A stretch of 64,000 nucleotides of DNA from CBDDFS01 sp965227255. Its GTDB lineage: Bacteria; Bacteroidota; Bacteroidia; Flavobacteriales_E; Vicingaceae. The notes beneath the pieces are model-generated. The model searched no databases, was not told where the DNA came from, and saw only the letters and a list, made by a program, of their open reading frames with translations. The stretch is from contig CBDDFS010000002.1 in NCBI GenBank assembly GCA_965227255.1, forward strand, positions 1,550,001 through 1,614,000, in the 5' to 3' direction. The position numbers were made by a program, and so were the translations under genes. Below are positions 51,327 to 61,420 of the stretch, in pieces; the first letter of the stretch is position 1; each line of letters opens with the position of its first letter.

Positions 51327-54300
51327 ATGAGAAATTCTACCAATTTTTTTAAAAGGTTTGACCGTAAAAGGTCGATCTTGAAGCTGGCAGCTGTTTCTTT
51401 GGTGACTCTATTTAGCTTTTCTGTTGCCAATGCGCAGTTGTCTTCGGGGACGTATTACATTAATGGTAATCAGCCCACCGGAGGTAATTCCTACCAATCT
51501 TTTGCGGCATTTTTCACTGCCCTTTCGAATGCCGGAAATGCCATCTCCTCTCCTGGAATCGAACTTCGGGTCGTTCCTCAAACAGGGGGTTATAATGAAC
51601 AATTTGAAATTCCGGCCATTTCAGGACTGGGTCCTTGTGGAACAGGCTGTGAAGCCCGCTTGATCATCCGAGGTGATGGTACATCGGATACAAGGGTTCA
51701 TTTTGCGGCCAATTCATCCACCAACGGTTATGCTGTTGTTTTTGTCAATGGTGGTGACTATATCACTTTTGACAGTTTGATGATTGAGAATACGGCCACC
51801 ACGGGGTACAACTTCGGACTTAAACTTTACAAAAACTCGTCTTACATTAACTTGACAAATTCTCATGTCAAAGTAAGAACTGGTACCTGGAGCAGTGGTT
51901 ATGCCTATGCTTTGGCCTCTACAGATGCCACTACATTTCCAAGTGGAGATCCATTGAACCCTCATCATTGTATGATCCAGAATAACACTTTCGAAGGTGG
52001 ATACTACAATGTTTACTGGTATGGGGGGTCCTCGACTACGGGAACCTGGCCATCTGACATTGATTTTTCTGGAAACACCTTTGAGCAGTACTATTTCTAT
52101 GGTTTGTATACGAGGTATGTGCTTGACTTGAATGTTCACAATAACATTGCAGATGGTTCGAACACAGGTTCAACATCAGCCTATGCCTTTTATGTAGGTT
52201 GGTCAAACAATGTGAATGTAACGAACAACATTGTAGACAATGGTAATGGATACGGTATCAACGTTTGGTTCTGTAACTATTACAACACTGGAAACATCAG
52301 TGGACAGTCGATCATCGCCAATAATCAGGTGTATGGAAACCAAAATGGAAGCTTCCATTATGGCTTAAGGGTATACCGAGGACAGAATTGGGAAATTGCT
52401 TACAACAGTATTTATTACGGTTCTGCCATGACAAGCACGGCTTATGGTCTATACTTATATTATCTGACGGGCACGAGCAATAATGTTCGAAACAACGTAG
52501 TTAGAGCCGAAAATGCAGGTAGCTCATATGGGGTTTACATGTTCAGCAGTACCTTTGGTACATTCGATTACAACACTTTCTACACTGAGAAGCAAACCGG
52601 TATGCGCTATCGATGGGCTGGAACAGATTATACAACATTCAGTTCGTTCCAAAGTGCGTCCAGTACTAATGCCAATTCGCAGGAAGCAGATCCATCTTTC
52701 GTAGCTATAGACGACCTTCATGTCAACGGTGCAAATCTTTATGCCCAGGGTGTACCTATCCCAGGTGTTACACTGGATATCGATGGAACTACAAGATCTA
52801 CGACAGCACCTTCGCATGGAGTGCATGAATTCATTCCGCCTCAAAACGATGCTGGTGTTGTGACATTCGCAAACCCAGTTGCTGTTTGTGCTGATACGGG
52901 TATTACGGTAGAAGTTACAGTAAGAAACTTTGGTATTCAGCCTCTATCATCTTTTGATATCGACTGGTCATGGACTGGAAATGGATCAACATCAGGAAGT
53001 GGAAGTCAATCAATTACAGCCTCACCGGCTCTGGCAACAGGTGCGGATACTACCTTCCAGATCACGACGATTGCTATGACAAGTGGTGCACCTGGATATG
53101 ATTTTAGAGCTTACACTTCAAATCCTAACAACGTAACAGATGAGAACTTCGAGAACGATACACTCGATTATTATACTCAAACAGCAATGGATGGAGCTTA
53201 CACTATCGGTGGAACATCACCTGACTTTGCTACGTTCAACGATGCCGTCACGGGTCTTGAAACATTCGGTGTTTGTGGTCCAGTAACTCTTTATGCGAGA
53301 GCCGGAACATACACTGAAAGAATCGTGATCGGAGATTTGGTTGGTGTGAGTTCAATGAATACGGTGACCTTTACAGCTGACACGAATAATACTGGTCCTG
53401 TAAACATCGAATTTACATCCACGAGTACATCGAATGCCGGTGTGATAAGACTGGATGGAGCTCAATACATTACAATTGATGGTTATGACATTGAGAACCT
53501 GCAGACTGGTAATTACGGTGATGTAATTTGGATTTCAGGTGCATCTCACGATATCACAATTTCGAACAACACGATCAGTAACAGTTCGACTGCTTTCAGT
53601 TCTAGACCAATTTATGTTTACATGTTTGGTTTTGATGGGGAGAATATTCATGTACTGAATAATACTATTTCAGGTGGTTACTATGGAGCTTATTTCTATG
53701 GATATGACGGTTCTGGTCCTGGTCTGGACGGATTGAGATTTGAATACAATACTGTATCAGATGCAAACCGTTATGGAGTATATATGTCTCAGTTCAAGAA
53801 TGCAACAGTCATGAACAATGACATTGATGCTACAGGTGGAACTTCCAGTACATTCAGTTATGGATTGCAAATGTGGGGTTACGGATCTGGTTATTACATA
53901 GAGAACAACAAGATCAAAGCCAACTACTATGGATTGTATCTTGGTTCTTTGAGTGGATCTTCTCAGAATTATTCCAGTGTTATTAATAACAAAGTAATGA
54001 TTGGAGACAGTGCCGCAGGTATCACAAATGGTTTCTATGCATTCTATATGACGAATTCTGGATTCTTCAATATTGCTCATAATCTGTTCATTAGTCAGAC
54101 TTCAAACGGCTTTGCCGCTTGGATGTCAGGTGGATTGAATAAGGTTCACAACAATATTTTTGCCAGAGTGAATGGTGGTCAGACTCTGAACATCAATGGT
54201 GCGTATACTGTTACTGAAATGGATAACAACGCCTATCATCTCCTTAATGGCGCAACAAATGGTCTGTCTTATTCTCAGGGCCTTGGATTTGATGCGAATG

Positions 54301-55175
54301 GAGTAGAAGTGGGAGAGTTGTACATAAACCTTGATTCACTCTTTACTTGTAACGATACATTAGTTGGAGCCGGAGCGCCACTATCCTATGTGCCATATGA
54401 CATTGACATGGGAGGAAGAAGTTCTTCTGCGCCAACGATTGGACCACACGAGTATGTTACAACAGATGCATTCTCATTAGGAGAAGATCAAAAACTCTGT
54501 ATTGGTGATACTTTGTATTTAGGTTCAAACATTGCCGGTGCAACTTACTCATGGAATACTGGTGACACAACTGGTGTTATCATGGTTACTCAGCCTGGAA
54601 CATATGGCGTAACGGTTAATGGCGGTTGTGCGAATAATGCTCAGGATGAGGTTATTGTAGAAGACGGTGCTGCAGTGCCTGATTTCATTCCTGATTCTTC
54701 ATGGATGACAATCACATTCCAGAACACTTCTACAAATGCAGATATGTGGATGTGGGACTTTGGTGACGGAACATCATCAACAGATGAGAATCCTGTTCAC
54801 CTATACACTACACCTGGTATTTATACTGTTTGCTTAACAGCAACAGGGGATTGTGACAGCGATCAGATCTGTAAAGATGTGAGAGCTTGGGATGGAGTAG
54901 GAGTAGCTGAGTTTGATGCGAACAGCGCCATCTCAATCTATCCTAACCCAGCTTCTGATGTTCTTACAATTGAAACGGATGGAGTACCAGGAAACATATT
55001 AAGTATTGAAATCTCTAACATTTCAGGTCAGGTTGTAATGACGAGCCAGTTGAATGACTTTAACGGCTATGTCAAAGAAGACCTAGACATAAACGAATTG
55101 ACTAAAGGTGTTTACTTCGTGAAGATATTTACGAACGAAGTGACTACTGCTAAGAGATTGGTTGTTAATAAATAA
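51327..55175 (+). CDS. Giant T9SS-secreted beta-helix/PKD protein, copy 1
   Basis: Secreted protein of 1282 residues with an N-terminal signal peptide to about 36 (SVANA). Two beta-helix (PbH1-like) modules rich in Asn, Gly, Tyr, Ser follow: module 1 about 37-505, module 2 about 620-1055. Each opens with a conserved block (YYINGNQPTGGNSYQSFAAF; YTIGGTSPDFATFNDAV) and ends in HGVHEF or GPHEY. A CARDB-like segment (about 515-615) lies between. A PKD domain with WMWDFGDGTSSTDENPVHLYTTPGIYTVCLTATG is near 1130-1190, and a type A T9SS sorting domain (IYPNPASDVL to RLVVNK) ends it. It may be an adhesin or surface-layer protein; no enzyme motif was seen. Confidence 0.9.
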   Translation: MRNSTNFFKRFDRKRSILKLAAVSLVTLFSFSVANAQLSSGTYYINGNQPTGGNSYQSFAAFFTALSNAGNAISSPGIELRVVPQTGGYNEQFEIPAISGLGPCGTGCEARLIIRGDGTSDTRVHFAANSSTNGYAVVFVNGGDYITFDSLMIENTATTGYNFGLKLYKNSSYINLTNSHVKVRTGTWSSGYAYALASTDATTFPSGDPLNPHHCMIQNNTFEGGYYNVYWYGGSSTTGTWPSDIDFSGNTFEQYYFYGLYTRYVLDLNVHNNIADGSNTGSTSAYAFYVGWSNNVNVTNNIVDNGNGYGINVWFCNYYNTGNISGQSIIANNQVYGNQNGSFHYGLRVYRGQNWEIAYNSIYYGSAMTSTAYGLYLYYLTGTSNNVRNNVVRAENAGSSYGVYMFSSTFGTFDYNTFYTEKQTGMRYRWAGTDYTTFSSFQSASSTNANSQEADPSFVAIDDLHVNGANLYAQGVPIPGVTLDIDGTTRSTTAPSHGVHEFIPPQNDAGVVTFANPVAVCADTGITVEVTVRNFGIQPLSSFDIDWSWTGNGSTSGSGSQSITASPALATGADTTFQITTIAMTSGAPGYDFRAYTSNPNNVTDENFENDTLDYYTQTAMDGAYTIGGTSPDFATFNDAVTGLETFGVCGPVTLYARAGTYTERIVIGDLVGVSSMNTVTFTADTNNTGPVNIEFTSTSTSNAGVIRLDGAQYITIDGYDIENLQTGNYGDVIWISGASHDITISNNTISNSSTAFSSRPIYVYMFGFDGENIHVLNNTISGGYYGAYFYGYDGSGPGLDGLRFEYNTVSDANRYGVYMSQFKNATVMNNDIDATGGTSSTFSYGLQMWGYGSGYYIENNKIKANYYGLYLGSLSGSSQNYSSVINNKVMIGDSAAGITNGFYAFYMTNSGFFNIAHNLFISQTSNGFAAWMSGGLNKVHNNIFARVNGGQTLNINGAYTVTEMDNNAYHLLNGATNGLSYSQGLGFDANGVEVGELYINLDSLFTCNDTLVGAGAPLSYVPYDIDMGGRSSSAPTIGPHEYVTTDAFSLGEDQKLCIGDTLYLGSNIAGATYSWNTGDTTGVIMVTQPGTYGVTVNGGCANNAQDEVIVEDGAAVPDFIPDSSWMTITFQNTSTNADMWMWDFGDGTSSTDENPVHLYTTPGIYTVCLTATGDCDSDQICKDVRAWDGVGVAEFDANSAISIYPNPASDVLTIETDGVPGNILSIEISNISGQVVMTSQLNDFNGYVKEDLDINELTKGVYFVKIFTNEVTTAKRLVVNK

Positions 55176-55185
55176 ATTCAAGATA

Positions 55186-55223
55186 GGAATCCTCCTTTCG
55201 GAGAGATCGGAGGATTCCTTTTT
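55186..55223 (+). terminator. Intrinsic terminator of the first giant gene
   Basis: A perfect 10-base stem GGAATCCTCC (55186-55195) and GGAGGATTCC (55209-55218), with a 13-base loop, is followed by five T. It begins 11 bases after the stop codon and separates the two giant genes, so each has its own transcript. Confidence 0.85.
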
Positions 55224-55370
55224 CTACTCATAAAAATCCTCGTAATCGTTTATTGAATTGGGCTTATAAGCATTTTTGACGGAGCATTTTGCAATTTTTT
55301 GCTAATTTTCCGTCGTTTTCAGGAGTTAAATTATTAAGGAATAGATATTTTATCATTAAATATCATTTAT

Positions 55371-55378
55371 TATATTTA
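55371..55378 (+). promoter_or_regulatory. Candidate -7 box for the second giant gene
   Basis: TATATTTA matches TAnnTTTG at 7 of 8. A transcript would start near 55384, about 30 bases before the ATG at 55415. The region between terminator and box also has a GACGGA/TCCGTC dyad (55278-55283 and 55309-55314). No -33 TTG was seen at standard distance. Confidence 0.4.
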
Positions 55379-55414
55379 TCGACTGAATTTATTTATTAAC
55401 CAATTCAATACATT

Positions 55415-58400
55415 ATGAGAAAATCTACGATTTTTTCTTCTGGGTCGCTCAGAAGACAGATTTTTAGAGTAATGGGCCTTGGTATTGCAGGGATTTTTTC
55501 CTTTTCTGTAGCTAATGCTCAGCTCGCCTCAGGTACGTATTACATTAACGGTAATCAACCTACAGGAGGTAACTCATACCAGTCATTTGCAGCTTTCTTT
55601 ACGGCGCTGTCAAATGCAGGTAATGCAATTTCTTCACCAGGTATTCTGTTGAAAGTAGTTCCACAAACAGGTGGATACAATGAGCAGTTTACTATTCCTT
55701 CAATTTCAGGCCTAGGCCCTTGCGGTACAGGTTGTGAAGCTCGTTTAATCATCCGTGGTGACGGTACTTCAGATACTAGAATTCACTATTCAGCGAATTC
55801 AACTACACACAGTTATTCTGTAGTTCACGTTCAGAGTACTTATATTTCACTTGATAGTATTACGGTTGAAAACACAGCTACAACTGGATATAACTATGCT
55901 GTGAAACTGAATAAGGGAGCTCACTACTTCAACGGTACGAATTCTCGCTTCAAATCCAGAAACAATGGATACTCAAGTGGTTATTCTTACTCTTTCGTAA
56001 CATCTGATGGTACGAGTTTCGTTAGTGGTGACCCTACAAATGCCAATAACTTCTTACTTGACAATTGCGTCATTGATGGTGGATACTACGGTATGTACAT
56101 CTATGGTGGTTCTAGCTCAAGTGGATCTTGGCCAGCTGGTAATACCATCCAGAACTGTACGTTCGAAAACTGGTATTATTATGGAGTTTACACAAGATAC
56201 GTAGACGATCTTACTGTACACAACAACTTGTTTGATGCGTCAAACACAGGTGTTCAGTATGATTACGCTGCGATGATCTATTATACGAACAACTCTACGT
56301 TCACAAATAACAGATTCGACAGCCCGGGTGCATACGCCATGAGATTCTATTATTGTAACTATTACAATACAGTAAGTGGTCAATTCCTTGTTGCGAACAA
56401 CTCAGTTCACGGAAATCAGAAGTATACTTACAACTATGCAATGTACTTCTACAGAGGACAGAATTTCTCAGTTCACTACAACAGTATAAACATGTCTAGC
56501 TCGTTGACTTCAACGACTTATCCATTTTATACTTATTTCTGGACTGGAAGTAACAACTACATTACGAACAACGTAATTCTGAATAACACTTCGAATGGTA
56601 CTAAGTATGGATACTATCTGAATAACTCTACAGTTAACCAGATGGATTACAATACATATTATAATGAGAATAACGCAACATTGACTTATTATCATGGTGG
56701 TACTTATTCAGGTCTTTCTGCTCTTCAAAGTGGTACTGGTACCAATGCGAACTCTCAGGAAGCTGATCCTTCTTTCGTTGCTGCTGATGACCTTCACGTA
56801 AATGGAGCTAACCTTTATGCTAAAGGTACTCCGGTTGCTGCAGTTACTACAGATATCGACGGAACAACACGTTCTGCTACTGCTCCTAGCCACGGTGTTC
56901 ACGAATTCATCCCACCACAAAATGATGCTGGTGTGACTGTATTCGCTAGCCCGGTTGCTGTTTGTGCAGATACTGGTATCAGTGTTCAGGTAACTGTAAG
57001 AAACTTTGGTATTCAAACTCTTACTTCATTTGATCTTGACTGGTCTTGGACTGGTAATGGTTCTACATCTGGAAGTGGTGGATCTTCGTATTCAGTGTCT
57101 CCAGGTCTTGCTACAGGAGCTGATACTACATTCCAGATCACAACGATTGCTATGACAAATGGTGCTCCAGGTTACAACTTCATGGCTTATACGTCCATGC
57201 CAAACAACGTAACTGATGAGAACTTTGAGAATGATACAGCTAAATATTATACACAAACAGCCATGGATGGTGCTTACACTATTGGTGGTACTAGTCCTGA
57301 TTTCGCTACATTTAATGATGCGGTAACTGGATTGAGCACATTTGGTGTTTGTGGTCCTGTAACTTTTTACGCAAGAGCTGGAACATATACTGAAAGAGTT
57401 GAAATTAACTCTCTTGTTGGTACAAGTGCAATTAACACGGTTACTTTCACAACTGACACGAATAATACAGGTCCTGTAAATGTTGAGTATACTTCAACAA
57501 GTTCATCAGATGCCGGTGTATTCAAGATTGACGGTTCATCATACATCACAATTGATGGTTATGACATTGAGAACCTTCAAACTGGATCTTATGCTGATGT
57601 AATCTGGATTACAGGTAACTCTCATGATATTACTCTTTCTAATAACACAATTAGCAACAGTTCTACTTCGTTCAATTCTCGTCCACTATATGTTTACACA
57701 TATGGATTTAGTGGTGAGAATATCCATGTTATGAACAATGACATCTCAGGTGGATATTATTGTGCATATTTCTATGGATACGATGGTTCTGGACCTGGTT
57801 TGAGTGGATTGATGTTCAATAACAACAATGTTGGAAATGCCTATTATTATGGTGTTTACATGTCTCAGTTTAAAGACGCTCAGATCAACTATAACAACGT
57901 AGATCAAGTAGGAGGAAGCTCTTATGTGAATTCTTACGGTATGATGTTATATGGATACGGAAGTAACTATGAATTGATTGGTAACAGAGTACATGCTGGT
58001 TACTATGGAATGTATTGCTATTACATGAGTGGTACTTCACAGCAGTATTCTTCTTATATCAACAACAAGGTTATGATTGGTGATACGGCTACTGGAATTA
58101 CAAATGGATACTACGGTCTGTATTTCTATCAGAGTGGATTCTTTAACATCGCTCACAACCTTATCTTGAGTCAAACTACAAACGGTTACACTTGTTACCT
58201 ATATGGTGGTTTGAACCACGTTCATAACAACATCTTCGGTAGAGTAAACTCAGGTACGAACCTTTACATTAACGGTTCTTACACTGTTACAGATATGGAC
58301 AACAATGCTTACTTGATGGCCGGTGGTGCTGCAGGTGGTGGACTGTCTTACTCTCAGGGACTTGGATTTGACGCCAATGGTGTAGAGGTTGCTACATTGT

Positions 58401-59254
58401 ATGATAACCTTGACTCGTTGTTCACTTGTAATGACACATTGGTAGGCGCAGGTGTTGCACTAGCTTATGCTCCTTATGACATTGACATGGGAGGAAGAAG
58501 TGTTACTGCTCCAACAATTGGTCCACACGAGTATGTTACTACTGATGCTTTCACACTTGGTGGTGATCAGAAAATTTGTGACGGTGATACACTATACCTA
58601 GGATCTAACCTTACAGGAGCTACATACTCTTGGAATACAGGTGATACTACAGGTGTAATCATGGTTACTCAGCCTGGCACTTACAGTGTGACTGTAAATG
58701 GTGGTTGTGCTAACAATGCTCAAGACGAAGTAGAAGTTGAAAGCGGTGCAGCAATGCCTGATTTCATTCCTGATTCTTCTTGGATGACAATTACATTCCA
58801 GAATACTTCTCAAAATACTGATTCTTGGGTATGGGATTTCGGTGACGGAACTTCATCTACAGATGAGAACCCAGTTCACCTTTATACTACACCTGGTATC
58901 TATACAGTATGTTTGACAGGTACAGGTCCTTGCGACGACGATCAGATCTGTAAAGATGTGAGAGCTTGGGACGGAGTAGGAGTAGCTGAGTTTGACGCTA
59001 ATAACGCCATCTCGATCTATCCTAACCCAGCTTCTGATGTTCTTACTATTACTACTGACGGAGTGCCAGGAAACGTTCTTAGCATTGAAATCTCTAATGT
59101 AGCAGGTCAGGTTGTATTGACTAGCCAGTTGAATGACTTCAACGGTTATGTTAAGGAAGACCTAGACATCAACAAGCTTCAGAAAGGAGTATACCTAGTT
59201 AAGATTTTCACTAACGAGGTAGTTTCAACTAAGAGATTGGTTGTAAATAAGTAA
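55415..59254 (+). CDS. Giant T9SS-secreted beta-helix/PKD protein, copy 2
   Basis: Tandem paralogue of the preceding giant, 1279 residues, with the same order: signal peptide to about 36, beta-helix module 1, CARDB-like segment, beta-helix module 2, Ig-like segment, PKD domain (WVWDFGDGTSSTDENPVHLYTT) and T9SS sorting domain ending RLVVNK. Identical blocks (36 residues from YYINGNQPT onward) are encoded by different codons, and this copy has a strikingly uniform preference for T- or A-ending codons (GGT, GCT, ACT). This suggests high expression. It has its own promoter candidate and terminator. The function is unknown: surface structural or adhesive protein is inferred. Confidence 0.9.
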   Translation: MRKSTIFSSGSLRRQIFRVMGLGIAGIFSFSVANAQLASGTYYINGNQPTGGNSYQSFAAFFTALSNAGNAISSPGILLKVVPQTGGYNEQFTIPSISGLGPCGTGCEARLIIRGDGTSDTRIHYSANSTTHSYSVVHVQSTYISLDSITVENTATTGYNYAVKLNKGAHYFNGTNSRFKSRNNGYSSGYSYSFVTSDGTSFVSGDPTNANNFLLDNCVIDGGYYGMYIYGGSSSSGSWPAGNTIQNCTFENWYYYGVYTRYVDDLTVHNNLFDASNTGVQYDYAAMIYYTNNSTFTNNRFDSPGAYAMRFYYCNYYNTVSGQFLVANNSVHGNQKYTYNYAMYFYRGQNFSVHYNSINMSSSLTSTTYPFYTYFWTGSNNYITNNVILNNTSNGTKYGYYLNNSTVNQMDYNTYYNENNATLTYYHGGTYSGLSALQSGTGTNANSQEADPSFVAADDLHVNGANLYAKGTPVAAVTTDIDGTTRSATAPSHGVHEFIPPQNDAGVTVFASPVAVCADTGISVQVTVRNFGIQTLTSFDLDWSWTGNGSTSGSGGSSYSVSPGLATGADTTFQITTIAMTNGAPGYNFMAYTSMPNNVTDENFENDTAKYYTQTAMDGAYTIGGTSPDFATFNDAVTGLSTFGVCGPVTFYARAGTYTERVEINSLVGTSAINTVTFTTDTNNTGPVNVEYTSTSSSDAGVFKIDGSSYITIDGYDIENLQTGSYADVIWITGNSHDITLSNNTISNSSTSFNSRPLYVYTYGFSGENIHVMNNDISGGYYCAYFYGYDGSGPGLSGLMFNNNNVGNAYYYGVYMSQFKDAQINYNNVDQVGGSSYVNSYGMMLYGYGSNYELIGNRVHAGYYGMYCYYMSGTSQQYSSYINNKVMIGDTATGITNGYYGLYFYQSGFFNIAHNLILSQTTNGYTCYLYGGLNHVHNNIFGRVNSGTNLYINGSYTVTDMDNNAYLMAGGAAGGGLSYSQGLGFDANGVEVATLYDNLDSLFTCNDTLVGAGVALAYAPYDIDMGGRSVTAPTIGPHEYVTTDAFTLGGDQKICDGDTLYLGSNLTGATYSWNTGDTTGVIMVTQPGTYSVTVNGGCANNAQDEVEVESGAAMPDFIPDSSWMTITFQNTSQNTDSWVWDFGDGTSSTDENPVHLYTTPGIYTVCLTGTGPCDDDQICKDVRAWDGVGVAEFDANNAISIYPNPASDVLTITTDGVPGNVLSIEISNVAGQVVLTSQLNDFNGYVKEDLDINKLQKGVYLVKIFTNEVVSTKRLVVNK

Positions 59255-59271
59255 TCAACAAATCCTAATAT

Positions 59272-59304
59272 AAAAAGCCCCGAAGCAATTCGGGGCTTTT
59301 TTTT
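59272..59304. terminator. Bidirectional terminator between the second giant gene and menE
   Basis: The stem AGCCCCGAA (59276-59284) and TTCGGGGCT (59289-59297) with a GCAA loop is followed by eight T (59297-59304) on the plus strand. On the minus strand five T follow. It lies 18 bases after the giant gene stop and 12 bases from the menE stop, so it can end both convergent transcripts. Confidence 0.88.
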
Positions 59305-59315
59305 GTCTCTAATTT

Positions 59316-60374
59316 CTATATGATATCCCGAAGAGATCTGCGGTCTACTTTATCATTACCCACTCTTGGAAATTCATTTAGTAAAAGTATTTCCTTTGGA
59401 AGCTCATATTTTTCCAGAACGGAGGAAAGAGAACTTTTGAAGTTCTCATCAGAATAACTTTCTTTACTATGTGGGCCTTCTATTATTAATACTACTCGCT
59501 CTCCTAGCTGATTATCTTCTTTCGAAGAAACAATGAATTCATCATGGATCAAATGCCTGATCTTTGACTCAATTTCTTCAGGACTGAATTTGATACCGCC
59601 AGAATTGATGATATTGTCATAGCGACCTTTCCAACGAAAGCTGTTTTCATTTATCTTCTCGATGAGATCATTGGTATAAAGTCTTTCACCGGCGTTAAAT
59701 GGACTATTTAGGATCAATCTGGAATCCTCATCCACTTCGATGCTGAAATCGCCTGAAATGAGCTCGTATTTCGTGGGTTCTTCTGAATTCAATCTGCTCA
59801 TCGCAAAATGAGAGATACTTTCCGTCATTCCGAAGGTAGACCAGATATTGTTTGGGAAGTCTCTAATGACTTTAATGGCATCGTTTGAGGGCGCGCTGCC
59901 GCCTACAATGACGTTCCTTATTGATTTCAGCTTTTCAGTCGAATCAGGAGATAATAAGATGTTATTCAGCTGATGTGGGGTAATAGCCACGAAATCCACC
60001 ACTTCATTCAATTCTTTCAGTGGATCTGATGATGGTTCAACTGCTATCAGATTTAATCCGTTTTTTATAGATCTGATTACCATCATTTTGCCGCCAACAA
60101 ATTGAGTTGGTAAACAGAGTAGGGCACTTTCTCCTTTTTTAATGCCGAGAAAATCTAAAGTGTATCCTGCAGATAAAAGCATGTCCTTTTTTTTGAGCTT
60201 AATCTCCTTTGCTTTGCCCGTCGAACCTGAAGTGGAAGAATGTATAACTTCAGAATTCTTAAACCAGGTTTCTATAAATGAAAAGAGATCTTTTTCCCAG
60301 GATTCATGAGAAGAATACTCCTTTATACGTTCCGGATCTACTCGCTTGCCATTTATTTCAAAATATCTGTTCAT
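59316..60374 (-). CDS. menE: o-Succinylbenzoate-CoA ligase
   Basis: AMP-forming ligase of menaquinone synthesis, 352 residues, shorter than typical MenE of about 450. The phosphate-binding loop SSTSGSTGKAKEIKL is at about 47-61. The adenine-binding STFGMTES is near 187-194 and the acyl-adenylate-forming core EEIESKIRHLI is near 276-286. The C-terminal lysine region GNDKVDRRSLRDII closes the enzyme. The short N-terminus is the main size difference. It is the last gene of the men array and overlaps menC by four bases. Position and motifs agree, so the assignment is firm. Confidence 0.9.
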   Translation of the reverse strand: MNRYFEINGKRVDPERIKEYSSHESWEKDLFSFIETWFKNSEVIHSSTSGSTGKAKEIKLKKKDMLLSAGYTLDFLGIKKGESALLCLPTQFVGGKMMVIRSIKNGLNLIAVEPSSDPLKELNEVVDFVAITPHQLNNILLSPDSTEKLKSIRNVIVGGSAPSNDAIKVIRDFPNNIWSTFGMTESISHFAMSRLNSEEPTKYELISGDFSIEVDEDSRLILNSPFNAGERLYTNDLIEKINENSFRWKGRYDNIINSGGIKFSPEEIESKIRHLIHDEFIVSSKEDNQLGERVVLIIEGPHSKESYSDENFKSSLSSVLEKYELPKEILLLNEFPRVGNDKVDRRSLRDII

Positions 60375-61420
60375 AAGACAGATATCTCTTCAAGATCCCA
60401 GCTGAAGGATACCTGGTGTGATAAATTTTCACCGTCTAATCTTAGTGGGCCTTCAATATTATTCTCGTAAATCTGGCCTGTGCCCAAACCCTGTGGTAGT
60501 GTCAGGTTAAATGTACTTGTCCACTGTGCAATAGCATTCAATCCGAGATTGCTTTCCAGGAAAGAAGTGGCCCACCAGCCAATTCCTAACTTTTCGGCTT
60601 TCTTCACCCAATCGGAACATTCATTTAATCCACCCAGAAGACTAGGTTTCAGAATTATATATTGCGGCCTTATGCTTTCCAGAAGTTCATTCTTCTCTTC
60701 TCCATAAGATCCGATCAACTCTTCATCGAGAGCTATAGGTATTGGTGATTTGGAGCATATTTCATTCAATTCCTTCCATTTTTTTGTCTGTATTGGTTGC
60801 TCAATCGAATGTATTTTAAATTCAGACATTATTTCAAGCTTTTTCAATGCCTCTGACGCCGAAAAGGCGCCATTCGCATCCAATCTAAGTTCAATATCCC
60901 AACCATGTTTTTCTCTCAGTAACCTCAGAAACTCGATCTCATTTTCGAAATTGTGAGATCCCACTTTGATCTTGATGCAATTAAATCCTTTGCGAACCTT
61001 ACTGTTGAGTTGGAAATTCATTGAATCCAGAGATCCCATCCATATTAATCCATTGATTTTAATGGATTCTTCGCCACGTGTGAAGGGAGTATCAAATAGG
61101 ATCTGTTTTCCACCTGCCTGCAAGTCAAGATACGCTGTTTCCACTGCAAATTTCAATGAAGGAAATTGATTTAGCTCAAGCGAAGAGGGATTTGTCTTGT
61201 GATTCAACAGATAAATCACTTCCGATATTTTCTTATCAAGTTCTTCTCTTGTTTCCAGACTTAATCCATAGATGGGTGAGCATTCACCTATGCCTACATT
61301 TCCATCTTCGTCTTCCAGACAAATGAAATGTGATGTCTTGTCAACCAGGGTATTTCTGGATGTGATGGCAGCATTGGTAAAACGCAAGACGCGCTCCGTA
61401 CACCAGGCTTTTTTTATCAT
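60371..61420 (-). CDS. menC: o-Succinylbenzoate synthase
   Basis: Enolase-superfamily dehydratase that turns 2-succinyl-6-hydroxy-cyclohexadiene carboxylate into o-succinylbenzoate. It has 349 residues. The capping domain is N-terminal. In the barrel, IKIKVGSH (about 153-160) contains the catalytic lysine, and metal ligands lie in RLDANGAFS (Asp near 179), IEQPI and ALDEELIG. The second catalytic lysine is in ILKPSLLGG near 257. The order men(D)BACE with four-base overlaps on both sides supports the call. The ATG at 61418-61420 gives the usual short start MIKKAWC. Confidence 0.92.
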   Translation of the reverse strand: MIKKAWCTERVLRFTNAAITSRNTLVDKTSHFICLEDEDGNVGIGECSPIYGLSLETREELDKKISEVIYLLNHKTNPSSLELNQFPSLKFAVETAYLDLQAGGKQILFDTPFTRGEESIKINGLIWMGSLDSMNFQLNSKVRKGFNCIKIKVGSHNFENEIEFLRLLREKHGWDIELRLDANGAFSASEALKKLEIMSEFKIHSIEQPIQTKKWKELNEICSKSPIPIALDEELIGSYGEEKNELLESIRPQYIILKPSLLGGLNECSDWVKKAEKLGIGWWATSFLESNLGLNAIAQWTSTFNLTLPQGLGTGQIYENNIEGPLRLDGENLSHQVSFSWDLEEISVL

